Source: Solirubrobacter ginsenosidimutans (GTDB lineage Bacteria; Actinomycetota; Thermoleophilia; Solirubrobacterales; Solirubrobacteraceae). From it: a stretch of DNA of 64,000 nt. The stretch covers positions 33,298 to 97,297 of the forward strand of contig NZ_JAPDOD010000037.1 in NCBI RefSeq assembly GCF_027587205.1, in the 5' to 3' direction. Below, in pieces: positions 42,025 through 49,466 of the stretch (its first letter is position 1; the number at the start of each line of letters is the position of its first letter). The notes beneath the pieces were generated by a model. That model did not search any database. It was not told where the DNA came from and saw only the letters and a program-made list of their open reading frames with translations. The position numbers and the translations under genes are program-made.

Positions 42025-42027
42025 TTT
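42022..42027 (+). promoter_or_regulatory. -10 box TAATTT overlapping a stop codon
   Basis: The TAA stop of the MFS gene is the first half of the box, which ends 7 nt before ATG 42035. Confidence 0.55.
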
Positions 42028-42034
42028 CGATCCC

Positions 42035-42214
42035 ATGGCCGACGTCACCGAATCGCTGCTGGCCGCCGGCTTCGTCGAGACGGCGTTTCACTGCCCCTCG
42101 TGTGGACTGGGCGGCACCAGCCTCTCGCGCCCGGCCTCGCTGCTGGACCGCACCTGCCTGGACTGCGGCGAGCCCGTCGTGACGACGGTCTTCGAGCGCT
42201 TCTCGCGCGGCTGA
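42035..42214 (+). CDS. Small Zn-ribbon protein
   Basis: 59 residues. Two CxxC knuckles ('CPSCG' near 20 and 'CLDCG' near 41) 17 residues apart predict one zinc ribbon. No other domain is present. The function is unknown; such proteins may assist RNA or protein binding. ATG 42035 is set by the TAATTT box. Confidence 0.7.
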   Translation: MADVTESLLAAGFVETAFHCPSCGLGGTSLSRPASLLDRTCLDCGEPVVTTVFERFSRG

Positions 42215-42217
42215 GCT

Positions 42218-42934
42218 TCAGATCAGGCTCTCGAAGATCTCCGTGACCGTGAGTGGCGCGACCGGCTCGACGAGCGACGCGTTGAGCGAGCGGGCGTCGG
42301 GCCAGGCCGCGAGCATGCGCCGGCCGGCGGCGTGCGAGTCGTACGCGGTCTGACGCAGCTCCGGCACGCCGTCGGCGACCCACAGCCACCGTGCGGCGCC
42401 GTCGCCCTCGTAGGGCAGCCCGACGCTGCCGGCGTTGATGAAGCGGGTCGCGCCGACGGTCCGGTCGTGCTGCTGGTGGGTGTGGCCGGCGACGACCAGC
42501 GGCGCCGTCGTGGTCGAGAGCACCTCGGCCCAGCGCTCCGGCGTCGAGAGCTTCGTGACCATCTCGTCGTCTCTGCGCGGGGTCGCGTGGCAATACAGGA
42601 CGCCGTCGATCTCCAGCGTGAGCGGGAGGTCGCCCAGCGGGCGCGCCGCGTCGGGGCCGATCTCGTCGAGCGTGAGCTTGGCGGTCACGCGGGCGAGGTC
42701 GTCGGGCGCGGGTTCGGGACCGTCGATCGCCTCCGCCACCTCGCGCTCGCCGTTGCCGCGCAGCCACCGGGCGTTCAGTTGCGACAGGCGCTCGAGCGTC
42801 GCCCGCGCGAACGGGCCGGGAACGACGTCGCCGCCGACCACGACGACGTCCGGATCCGCCGCCCGCGGGTCGGCGAGCACCGCCTCGAGCGCGTCGATGT
42901 TGCCGTGGATGTCGTACAGCGCCAGGACGTTCAC
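42218..42934 (-). CDS. YfcE-like metallophosphoesterase
   Basis: 238 residues. The metal ligands are in 'LALYDIHGNIDAL' (D-x-H), 'VVVVGGDVVPG' (GGD), 'RWLRGNGEREV' (GN-x-E), 'YCHATPR' and 'VVAGHTHQQHDR' (GHxH), with 'FINAGSVGLP' near the C-terminus. The family hydrolyses phosphodiesters or phosphomonoesters with two metal ions. GTG 42934 follows TAGAAT at 7 nt. It is convergent with the Zn-ribbon gene (3-bp gap). Confidence 0.9.
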   Translation of the reverse strand: MNVLALYDIHGNIDALEAVLADPRAADPDVVVVGGDVVPGPFARATLERLSQLNARWLRGNGEREVAEAIDGPEPAPDDLARVTAKLTLDEIGPDAARPLGDLPLTLEIDGVLYCHATPRRDDEMVTKLSTPERWAEVLSTTTAPLVVAGHTHQQHDRTVGATRFINAGSVGLPYEGDGAARWLWVADGVPELRQTAYDSHAAGRRMLAAWPDARSLNASLVEPVAPLTVTEIFESLI

Positions 42935-42941
42935 ATCGTGG

Positions 42942-42947
42942 ATTCTA
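42942..42947 (-). promoter_or_regulatory. -10 box TAGAAT, leaderless promoter of the phosphoesterase
   Basis: Minus-strand TAGAAT ends 7 nt before GTG 42934. Confidence 0.55.
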
Positions 42948-42949
42948 TC

Positions 42950-42965
42950 GCAACCTATGGGTTGC
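42950..42965. repeat. Inverted repeat GCAACC-TATG-GGTTGC (possible operator)
   Basis: A perfect 6-bp dyad with a 4-bp centre, lying just upstream of the phosphoesterase -10 box and 30 bp before the peptidase start. It could be a regulator site for one or both divergent genes. Confidence 0.35.
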
Positions 42966-42994
42966 ATGTCCGCTGCGCGCGCGAAGCTGTGCGG

Positions 42995-43687
42995 ATGCCA
43001 TCCGTGTTCCTGATCGGCGGCGGCCGTGGCGAGGACGCCGTGCGCGCCTCCCACGCACCGTTCGTCCACGCCGTCGGTGAGAGCCGCATCGTCGTCCTCG
43101 TGCTCGACGAGGGCGAGGACACCGACACCGATCGCTGGGCGCACTCGCTGACGGACGCCGGTGCGTCCGAGGTCGTCACGGTCGTCGTCTCCAAGGATCG
43201 CCCGCCGGCGGCTGAGGACTTCGCGGGCGCGGGCGGCGTGTTCGTCGCGGGCGGGTGGACGCCGGGGTACCAGGAGGTCTTGGTGGGCGCGGGCATGGAC
43301 TGGCTTCCGCGCGACGCCGTCTACGCCGGGTTCTCGGCGGGCGCGGCGATCGCGGGTGAGTGGGCGATCGTGGGCGGCCACCGCCTCGGCGAGCGCGAGG
43401 TGTGCGCCGAGGAGGCGGGTGAGGACCTCGAGCAGCTCACCGTCCGTCCCGGCCTTGGGCTCCTCCCGTTCGCGATCGACGTCCACGCCACGCAGTGGGG
43501 CACGGTCACCCGCTTGATCCACGCGGTCCGGGCGGGTCTGGCGCCGGTGGGCTGGGCGGTCGACGAGGGCACGGTGCTGATCTGCGACGGCGATCGCGTC
43601 GCGGGCGTCGAAGGCCTCGGCTCCGCCTACCGCGTCGCGGGCGGCGAAGGCGACCTGCGCCTCGAGGTGGCCACCGCGGCGCCCTGA
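42995..43687 (+). CDS. Peptidase S51 / type 1 glutamine amidotransferase-like protein
   Basis: 230 residues. 'VFLIGGGRGED' opens the fold, 'GVFVAGGWTPGYQEVL' precedes the nucleophile elbow 'YAGFSAGAAIAGEWAIVGG', where Ser replaces the amidotransferase Cys as in cyanophycinase and dipeptidase E, and 'FAIDVHATQWGTVTRLI' holds the His. The substrate is unknown. No -10 box at leaderless distance is seen, so a leader is likely. It ends 1 bp from the convergent pseudogene. Confidence 0.78.
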   Translation: MPSVFLIGGGRGEDAVRASHAPFVHAVGESRIVVLVLDEGEDTDTDRWAHSLTDAGASEVVTVVVSKDRPPAAEDFAGAGGVFVAGGWTPGYQEVLVGAGMDWLPRDAVYAGFSAGAAIAGEWAIVGGHRLGEREVCAEEAGEDLEQLTVRPGLGLLPFAIDVHATQWGTVTRLIHAVRAGLAPVGWAVDEGTVLICDGDRVAGVEGLGSAYRVAGGEGDLRLEVATAAP

Positions 43688-43688
43688 T

Positions 43689-44269
43689 TCATGCGCCGGT
43701 GGAGCGCGCGATGAGGTCCGCGAGGTCGGCGAACGCGGCGGCGACTTCCTCAGGGCGCTCGATCCACGGGAAGTGCCCCGCTCCGTGGACGGTGCGGTGG
43801 ATCACGTGCTCGCCGGTGAAGCGCTCGTCGTCCCACAGGGTCTGTGTGACGATCCGGTCCGCTCCTCCGCTGAGGATCAGCGTCGGCAGCTCCGTCGGCC
43901 ACCACGCCGAGCGATACGTGTCGTCGAAGTGCTCGGCCGACCACGCGACCGCGGCGCGGTTGTAGGGCATCCACCCGAGCAGGTCGGCGCCCGCCGCGAG
44001 GCCGGCGGGCCTGAAGTTCCACGGGGCGGACGCGACGGCGATCGCGCCAAGGTTCGCGTCGCTCCGAGCGCCGGGAGCCAGCTCGAGTCCGGGGCGGTGC
44101 TGGCGAGCGCGAGGCCAGCCAGCCGGGACTCGAGCTCCGGCACCGAGAGCTCGTGCAGGCTTTCGGAACCGATCCCGGGGCCGCCGGGCAGGAAGAGCCA
44201 GTCGAGCTCGCCGGGGCGCCGTGTCCGCTCGCGCAGCCGGACGCCGGAGGTGGTGAAGCGCTCGCTCAC
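43689..44269 (-). pseudogene. Alpha/beta hydrolase pseudogene (two internal deletions, frameshift)
   Basis: The start 'MSERFTTSGVRLRERTRRPG' and oxyanion-loop 'LFLPGGPGIGSESLHEL' are intact, but the reading then jumps straight to 'PELESRLAGLAL', which in family members follows the nucleophile Ser; the ~50 residues with GxSxG are missing. After 'SSWLPALGA' the frame shifts and resumes as 'NLGAIAVASAPWNF', continuing through 'LPTLILSGGADRIV' and 'HGAGHFPWIERPEEV'. About 193 codons remain of an expected ~280. The promoter (TACGAT, 6 nt before GTG 44269) is preserved. Confidence 0.8.
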
Positions 44270-44275
44270 GCGGTC

Positions 44276-44285
44276 ATCGTACGAT
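44276..44285. promoter_or_regulatory. Perfectly palindromic bidirectional -10 element ATCGTACGAT
   Basis: Both strands read TACGAT, sharing the central TA. The minus box lies 6 nt before GTG 44269 (leaderless pseudogene start). The plus box lies 34 nt before ATG 44320, giving a leader of roughly 28 nt that contains GGAGGA. Confidence 0.6.
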
Positions 44286-44319
44286 CCGCGCTTCCCGCTG
44301 TTTCGGAGGAGTGCGTCGT

Positions 44320-44655
44320 ATGTCTGAGATCGTCGTCGTGGGCTCGTTCACCACCCGCCCCGGCAAGGAAGCTGACGGCCTGGAGGCGTTCAAGGCCATC
44401 GTGGAGCCCACCCACGGCGAGGAAGGATGCATCCTCTACGCGCTGCACCAGGGCACGGACGATCCCGCCCGCCTCGCGTTCGTCGAGCGCTGGGAATCGC
44501 GGGAGCTCCTCAACGCTCACCTCGAGAGCGAGCACGTCCAGGCGGTTCTGGCGCGCGCGGACGAGTTGTTCGCCGTCGGCGACATCGTCGTCTACGACGC
44601 GGTGCCGGGCGGCGAGACCAAGAAGGGCTCGCTCGCCGAACACGCCGCGTCCTGA
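44320..44655 (+). CDS. Antibiotic biosynthesis monooxygenase (ABM) domain protein
   Basis: 111 residues, ferredoxin-like alpha/beta fold. 'SFTTRPGKEADGLEAFKAI', 'EEGCILYALHQGTDDPARLAFVERWES' and 'LNAHLESEHVQAVLARA' match the quinol monooxygenase YgiN / ABM group, which act as dimers on aromatic substrates without cofactors. Start at ATG 44320 is supported by the strong ribosome site GGAGGA 9 nt upstream, one of few in the window. Confidence 0.85.
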   Translation: MSEIVVVGSFTTRPGKEADGLEAFKAIVEPTHGEEGCILYALHQGTDDPARLAFVERWESRELLNAHLESEHVQAVLARADELFAVGDIVVYDAVPGGETKKGSLAEHAAS

Positions 44656-44681
44656 CCATTACGGGACACCGCCCGCGAGCG

Positions 44682-44701
44682 CGTGGCGGTTCTCCGCCAC
44701 G
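44682..44701 (+). terminator. Hairpin between monooxygenase and globin genes
   Basis: CGTGGCGG and CCGCCACG form a perfect 8-bp stem with a TTCT loop, 26 nt after the monooxygenase stop. No T-run follows. The rest of the 100-bp gap shows nothing else. Confidence 0.4.
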
Positions 44702-44756
44702 GCGCGGACGGTTTCCCCCATCGAGCGAAGGTCACATCTCGCGGAAGCTGTGCGGC

Positions 44757-45179
44757 ATGGACCTCGACGCCCTTGAAACCAGCTTCGACCTCATCGCGCC
44801 CAAGGGCGACGAGCTCGTGCGGATCTTCTACGCCGACCTGTTCGCGGTCGCGCCCTCGGTGAAGCCGATGTTTGAAGGCGTCGAGATGCCCCGCCAGCGC
44901 GCGATGCTGCTCTCCGCGCTTGTGCTGCTGCGCAAGTCGCTGCGCGACCTCGAGCCCGTCGTGCCCACCCTCAAGCGCCTCGGCGCCCGCCACGTCGCCT
45001 ACGGCGCCCGCCCGGAGCACTACCCGGTCGTCGGCGAGGTCCTGATCGGCGCCATGGCCCAGATCGCGGGCGACGCCTGGGAGCCGCGCCACGCCGACGC
45101 CTGGGCCACGGCCATCGGCATCGTCGCCGGCGCCATGCTCGAAGGCGCCGCCGAGGCCGAGCTCGCCCTCGCCGCCTAA
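44757..45179 (+). CDS. Single-domain globin
   Basis: 140 residues, all-helical. 'LVRIFYADLFAVAPSVKPMFEGV' is the B-C helix region with the distal Tyr, and 'LKRLGARHVAYGARPEHYPVVGEVLIGAM' the F-G region with the proximal His, as in Vitreoscilla-type hemoglobin and flavohemoglobin heads. There is no reductase domain. It may bind O2 or detoxify NO. The distal Gln of classical members is not obvious. Confidence 0.87.
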   Translation: MDLDALETSFDLIAPKGDELVRIFYADLFAVAPSVKPMFEGVEMPRQRAMLLSALVLLRKSLRDLEPVVPTLKRLGARHVAYGARPEHYPVVGEVLIGAMAQIAGDAWEPRHADAWATAIGIVAGAMLEGAAEAELALAA

Positions 45180-45253
45180 TCAGGACAACTTCCGCCCGCT
45201 TTCCCACCCACCACGACGCCACAGCACCAAATCCCCACCCACTCCTTTTAGCT

Positions 45254-45290
45254 AAAGGGACAGTCCCTTTATCTAACGGGGACAGTCCCC
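45254..45290. repeat. Two tandem REP-like palindromes in an AT-rich patch
   Basis: AAAGGGACAGTCCCTTT (45254-45270, 8-bp arms) and GGGGACAGTCCCC (45278-45290, 6-bp arms) share the core GGGACAGTCCC and the trailing TTTAT. The patch 45240-45300 is far more AT-rich than the surroundings. It may be a REP/RAYT-type element or a double terminator for the globin gene, the last copy being followed by TTTATTTT. The flanks 45180-45240 and 45300-45436 show nothing recognisable. Confidence 0.5.
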
Positions 45291-45436
45291 TTTATTTTCA
45301 ACCCTGGAGCGCCGCTGGTCCCGGTGCGCGGCCGCGCCGAGACCGGTGCGCGCGTCCCGACCGGCGCGCGCCGGTCGCGTGGCGCGTTGATGAGCGGGCG
45401 AGCGAAACCGGCTAACTCACACCCTGGCCTGGGCGA

Positions 45437-45442
45437 TAGTGT
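45437..45442 (+). promoter_or_regulatory. -10 box TAGTGT for the two-component operon
   Basis: TAGTGT ends 13 nt before ATG 45456, predicting a leader of about 7 nt; it supports this ATG over upstream starts. Confidence 0.4.
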
Positions 45443-45455
45443 CGCGCCAGGTCAC

Positions 45456-46970
45456 ATGCTCGCTCCCCCTCCGCCCAGCGCGTCGCGCCTGCTCAGGGTC
45501 GAGCACGCGGTCGCCGAAGCCCTGCTCGACGCCGATGGTGCGGACGATGCGTTCCCGCGGTTGCTGGCCGCCGTCGGCGAAGGGCTCGGCTGGCATTACG
45601 GCGGCGTCTGGCTGCCGGTCGCCAGCGGCGCGCTGCACTGCGTCGCCACGTGGTGTGCCGGCGGGCCGCCGCTGGAGCGGTTCGCGGCCGCCTCGAAGAC
45701 CTACGCGCTCGCCCCCGGGGACGGACTGCCGGGGCGGGTGCAGGCGCGACAGCGCCCCGCCTGGATCGCCAACGTGAGCGCCGACCCCAACTTCCCCCGC
45801 GCGCAGGACGCCCTCGAGGCGGGCCTGCACTCCGCCTTCGCCATCCCGCTCGCGGGCACGGGCGGGGCGATGGAGTTCCTGACCGTCCAGACGCGCGAGC
45901 CCGACGGGGACCTCGTGGCGACGCTCGCCAGCCTCGGGCGCCTGGCCGGGCAGTTCGTCGCCCACCGCCGGGCCGAGGCCGCCGTGCACGAGTCCGAGGC
46001 GCGCAAGCGGGCGATGCTCGACGCCGCGCTCGACGCGGTGATCACGATCGACGCGGGCGGGCGGATCGTCGAGGTCAACGCCACCGTCGAGGACATCTTC
46101 GGCCACACGCCCGAGTCGCTGATCGGCCGCGAGATGGCCTCCGCGCTCGTGCCGCCCTCGCTTCGCGAGGCCCACCGTCAGGGCCTCGCGAACGGCACCG
46201 GGAAACTGATCAACCGCCGCGTCGAGATCACCGCGTTGCACGCCGAAGGGCGCGAGTTCCCGGTCGAGCTGACGATCACCCGCATCGACGTCCCCGGCCC
46301 GCCGATGTACACCGGCTACGTGCGCGACATCACCGATCGCCTGCAGCGCGAGCAGGAGCTCAAGGACTCGCGCGCCCGCATCGTCGCCGCCGCCGACGAG
46401 GCCCGCCGCCGCCTCGAGCGCGACCTCCACGACGGCGCCCAGAACCGGCTGCTCGCCGTCGCGCTCGACCTCAAGGTCATGCAGGGCGCGCTCGACGACC
46501 CGAAGCAGGCCGAGCGCCTCGGCCACGTCCGCGAGGAGCTGCGCCTCGCCACGGACGAGCTGCGCGAGCTCGCGCGCGGGATCCACCCCGCGGCGCTGAC
46601 CGAGCTCGGCCTCGTCGCCGCCCTGCGCACGCTCACCCGCCGCGCGCCGCTGACCGTCGGCTTCACCTACGACTCGGAGGCGCGCTGCCCGATGCCGGTC
46701 GAGGCCGCCGCCTACTTCCTCGTCGCCGAAGCCCTGACCAACGTCGTCCGCTACGCCGGCGCCACCCGCGCCGACGTCACGACCAGCCTGGAGGACAACA
46801 CCCTGACCGTGACCATCCAAGACGACGGCCGCGGCGGCGCCGACCCGCGGTCGGGCTCCGGCCTGCGCGGCATGCAGGATCGCCTCGCGGCGCTCGACGG
46901 CACACTCGAGATCGTCAGCCCGGCCGGCGCCGGCACCCTCGTGAAAGGCGTGATCCCATGCGCGTCGTGA
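45456..46970 (+). CDS. GAF-PAS sensor histidine kinase (NarL/DesK-type)
   Basis: 504 residues, no TMs, so a cytoplasmic sensor. Order: GAF (about 15-165, with 'GLGWHYGGVWLP' and 'GLPGRVQARQRPAWI'), PAS (about 180-295, 'ALDAVITIDAGGRIVEVNA', 'YTGYVRDITDR'), HisKA_3 with H-box 'RRLERDLHDGAQNRLLAVAL', and a HATPase_c domain with 'AEALTNVVRYAGAT' and 'DDGRGGADPRSGSGLRGM'. It phosphorylates the response regulator encoded by the overlapping next gene. The signal is unknown. Confidence 0.93.
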   Translation: MLAPPPPSASRLLRVEHAVAEALLDADGADDAFPRLLAAVGEGLGWHYGGVWLPVASGALHCVATWCAGGPPLERFAAASKTYALAPGDGLPGRVQARQRPAWIANVSADPNFPRAQDALEAGLHSAFAIPLAGTGGAMEFLTVQTREPDGDLVATLASLGRLAGQFVAHRRAEAAVHESEARKRAMLDAALDAVITIDAGGRIVEVNATVEDIFGHTPESLIGREMASALVPPSLREAHRQGLANGTGKLINRRVEITALHAEGREFPVELTITRIDVPGPPMYTGYVRDITDRLQREQELKDSRARIVAAADEARRRLERDLHDGAQNRLLAVALDLKVMQGALDDPKQAERLGHVREELRLATDELRELARGIHPAALTELGLVAALRTLTRRAPLTVGFTYDSEARCPMPVEAAAYFLVAEALTNVVRYAGATRADVTTSLEDNTLTVTIQDDGRGGADPRSGSGLRGMQDRLAALDGTLEIVSPAGAGTLVKGVIPCAS

Positions 46971-47602
46971 TCGGCGAGGACTCGCTGCTGCTGCGCGAGG
47001 GCATCGCCCGCGTGCTCGAGGCCGCCGGCATCGACGTCGTCGGCCTCGCGGGCGACTACGACGAGCTGATCGCCGCGGTCACCGACGCCGAGCCGGACGT
47101 CGCCGTGACCGACATCCGCATGCCCCCGACCCACACGGACGAGGGCCTGCGCGCCGCCAAGCACATCCGCGCGCACCTGCCCGCCACCGGCGTCCTCGTC
47201 CTCTCGCAGTACCTCGACGAGGACTATGTCTTCGCGCTGCTCGGCGACGGCGCGGAATCGCTCGGCTACATGCTCAAGGACCGCATCACCGACGGCGACG
47301 CGTTCGTCGACGCCGTCCGCCGCGTCGCCGCCGGCGACGCCGCGCTGGACCCCGAGGTCGTCGCCCACCTGCTCGGCCGCTCCAGCGCCAACGGCCCGCT
47401 CGACGACCTCACCGAGCGCGAGCGCACCGTCCTGTCCGAGATGGCCGAAGGCCGCTCCAACCAGGCGATCGCGGCCCGCATGTTCCTCTCCGACCGCGCG
47501 GTCGAGCGCCACGTCACCGCGATCTTCTCCAAGCTCGAGCTCACCGCCACGCCCGAGAACCACCGCCGCGTCCTCGCGGTCCTCACGTACCTCCGCGCTT
47601 AG
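46958..47602 (+). CDS. NarL/FixJ-type response regulator
   Basis: 214 residues. Receiver domain: acidic 'IGEDSLLLREGI', phospho-Asp in 'VAVTDIRMPP', 'LVLSQYLDEDYVFAL' and Lys in 'GYMLKDRI'. LuxR-type HTH: 'LTERERTVLSEMAEGRSNQAIAARMFLSDRAVERHV'. It overlaps the kinase gene by 13 nt. The TAG stop (47600-47602) lies at the very edge of the 504-bp inverted-repeat element. Confidence 0.95.
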   Translation: MRVVIGEDSLLLREGIARVLEAAGIDVVGLAGDYDELIAAVTDAEPDVAVTDIRMPPTHTDEGLRAAKHIRAHLPATGVLVLSQYLDEDYVFALLGDGAESLGYMLKDRITDGDAFVDAVRRVAAGDAALDPEVVAHLLGRSSANGPLDDLTERERTVLSEMAEGRSNQAIAARMFLSDRAVERHVTAIFSKLELTATPENHRRVLAVLTYLRA

Positions 47603-48104
47603 GGACGAACGTCAACTGCGCCGGGTAGGGGAGGGGGAGGTGGCGCACCCTCCGGGTCTGCCTCGCGTCGTCCGACTCGCGGCTCGGCTCCGTCGGCTCG
47701 AATTCTCGTGCTGGGATACCGACAGTTACGGGCGTGGGCTGGCCAGTGTGTCCCGCACTTGCGCTGTCCCGGTCGCCGTGGTTGACCGTGCGCGTTTGAA
47801 GGACCAATCGCGGGTTTCGATCAGGTTCGCACTGGTCGAGTTGGCGCACCGGTGGGGGTGACGCAACTAACTGCGCTCTGGGCGCAGTTAGTTACCGCAC
47901 CCCCTCGCGCATGACGTCTTTGCTCGCCGAAACCGATCACCGCAAGGCCCGGCGCGGACCGGGGTGTCAGCGCCACGCCCGTAGCTGTCGGTATCCCAGC
48001 ACAGCACTTCGGGCCAACAGAGCCGCGCGCCGAGCGAGTCCACGGTAGCCCGGGACGGGTGGCGCTGCCACTCCCCCTCCCCCGCGCAGTTGACTTTCGT
48101 CCCT
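47601..48104. repeat. 504-bp foldback element (nested inverted repeats)
   Basis: The ends 47601-47621 and 48084-48104 are inverted repeats (20 of 21 match, AGGGACGAA..). Inner arms 47708-47737 and 47973-48002 match at 29 of 30 (GTGCTGGGATACCGACAG..). A perfect 12-bp hairpin (AACTAACTGCGC, 47865-47876 with 47882-47893) sits at the centre, flanked on both sides by GGGGGTG. Other short blocks (GGTTTCG, GGGGGAG) also recur symmetrically. No convincing gene fits. The two flanking genes (response regulator and FG-GAP gene) end at its two edges. It could be a non-autonomous transposable element or an inverted duplication of a 3' flanking sequence. Confidence 0.7.
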
Positions 48105-48119
48105 CCGACGCGCTCGACG

Positions 48120-49340
48120 CTAACTGCACATGACGAAGCGCCGCGACACCGTCTTGGTGTGCAGGCGCTTGGAACCCGCGCGGCGGAAGTACACGCGGGC
48201 GTAGACGCGGCCCTTGGTGCCCGCGGCGCGGTTCATGCGCAGGTGGACGGCATAGGGACGGCGGCGGTCGGTGCGGCGCGGGCCGTTACGGACGTAGAAG
48301 ACGATCCGTTGGACGCGCGGTGCGGGGCGGCCCGCGCGCTTGCGGACCTTCACGCTCACGCGCAGCAGCCCGCCCGGGGGCGTGCAGCGGATGCCCGCGT
48401 CGAGTGACACGTTGCCGTCGGGAAGCGGCGCGGCGGGCGCCGGGCCTGGCTCCGGTGGGGGCGCGGGCGTCGTCGGTGCGGCGGGTGGCGGGGAGGAAGG
48501 GGCGAGCGTGAGGAGCGACAGGCTGCTCCAGCCGGAGCCGATGAGCTCGTGGATCGGCTGCGCGAAGCCGCCGGCGCCGTCGCCGCGGTAGAGGTAGAGC
48601 TCTCCGCCGGAGGCGCGGGCGAGGATGTCGGCCTTGCCGTCGCCGCTGAAGTCGCCGCCGCTCAGCAGCGCGGTGAAGGGCGCCCAGCCGCTCCCGATCT
48701 GCTCGGCTCTGCCGGTCACCCAGCGGCCCGCGCCGTTGCCGCGGTACATGAGCAGCGCGCCGTCGGACTTGACGGCGAGGACGTCGGGCTTGCCGTCGCC
48801 GCTGAAGTCGCCGCCGGGGACGACGGCGTTGAACCCGCCCCAGCCCGTCCCGATCTCCTCGGCCTTGCCGGTCACCCACCCGCCGTCGCCGTCGCCGCGG
48901 TACATGAGCAGCCGGCCGTCGGTGGCGCGGGCGAGGACGTCCGGATGGCCGTCGCCGCTGAAGTCGCCGGGGGCGAAGAGCGCGGTGAAGCTGCCCCAGC
49001 CCGAGCCGACCACCTGCGCCGACCCCGCGAACGCTCCGGCGCCGTTGCCGCGGAACATCAGCAGTCGCCCGTCGGTGTCCCGCGCCAGCAGGTCGGGATG
49101 GCCGTCGCCGCTGAAGTCGCCCGGGGCGAGCAGCGCGGTGTACGTGCCCCAGCCCGGCGCCACGGGCTCCGCCATGCCGGTCGCCCAGGCCCCGGCGCCG
49201 TTGCCGCGGTAGAGCACGAGGCTGCCGGCGCCGTCGACGGCGAGCACGTCCCCGGGCCCGTCACCGCTCCAGTCCGCCCGCGCGACGCCCGGCACGGCGA
49301 GCAGCACCAGGACGAGAAATGCACCGACGATGCTCCGCAC
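48120..49340 (-). CDS. Secreted FG-GAP/VCBS-repeat protein
   Basis: 406 residues. Signal peptide 'VRSIVGAFLVLVLLAVPGVARA', then five FG-GAP repeats of 51-52 residues; four carry the Ca-binding motif 'DFSGDG(H/K)(P/A)D' and the first is degenerate. The repeats also show as a ~153-156-bp DNA repeat. A Pro-rich linker (about 275-305) leads to a C-terminal basic beta domain ending in 'RRFVMCS'. It is probably an extracellular beta-propeller. GTG 49340 is chosen because TATCTT ends 10 nt upstream; the longer TTG start would lie inside that box. Confidence 0.83.
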   Translation of the reverse strand: MRSIVGAFLVLVLLAVPGVARADWSGDGPGDVLAVDGAGSLVLYRGNGAGAWATGMAEPVAPGWGTYTALLAPGDFSGDGHPDLLARDTDGRLLMFRGNGAGAFAGSAQVVGSGWGSFTALFAPGDFSGDGHPDVLARATDGRLLMYRGDGDGGWVTGKAEEIGTGWGGFNAVVPGGDFSGDGKPDVLAVKSDGALLMYRGNGAGRWVTGRAEQIGSGWAPFTALLSGGDFSGDGKADILARASGGELYLYRGDGAGGFAQPIHELIGSGWSSLSLLTLAPSSPPPAAPTTPAPPPEPGPAPAAPLPDGNVSLDAGIRCTPPGGLLRVSVKVRKRAGRPAPRVQRIVFYVRNGPRRTDRRRPYAVHLRMNRAAGTKGRVYARVYFRRAGSKRLHTKTVSRRFVMCS

Positions 49341-49350
49341 GACCCGGCGC

Positions 49351-49356
49351 AAGATA
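49351..49356 (-). promoter_or_regulatory. -10 box TATCTT for the FG-GAP gene
   Basis: Minus-strand TATCTT ends 10 nt before GTG 49340. Confidence 0.45.
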
Positions 49357-49466
49357 GCGCCGGGCGGGGCGCGGCGAGGCGACTGGTGCGGCGCGGGCGC
49401 GCCACGTGGTCGGGCGGCCGTGGCGGGCAGCCGCGGCGGGGCGCGCTTACGGCGCGGCCGCTCGCG

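Noticed and set aside
47226..48129. Open frames on both strands inside the foldback element (47861 and 47821-48129)
   Set aside because: The left one is an out-of-frame run-on from the response regulator; both mirror each other because of the inverted repeat, and neither looks like a protein.
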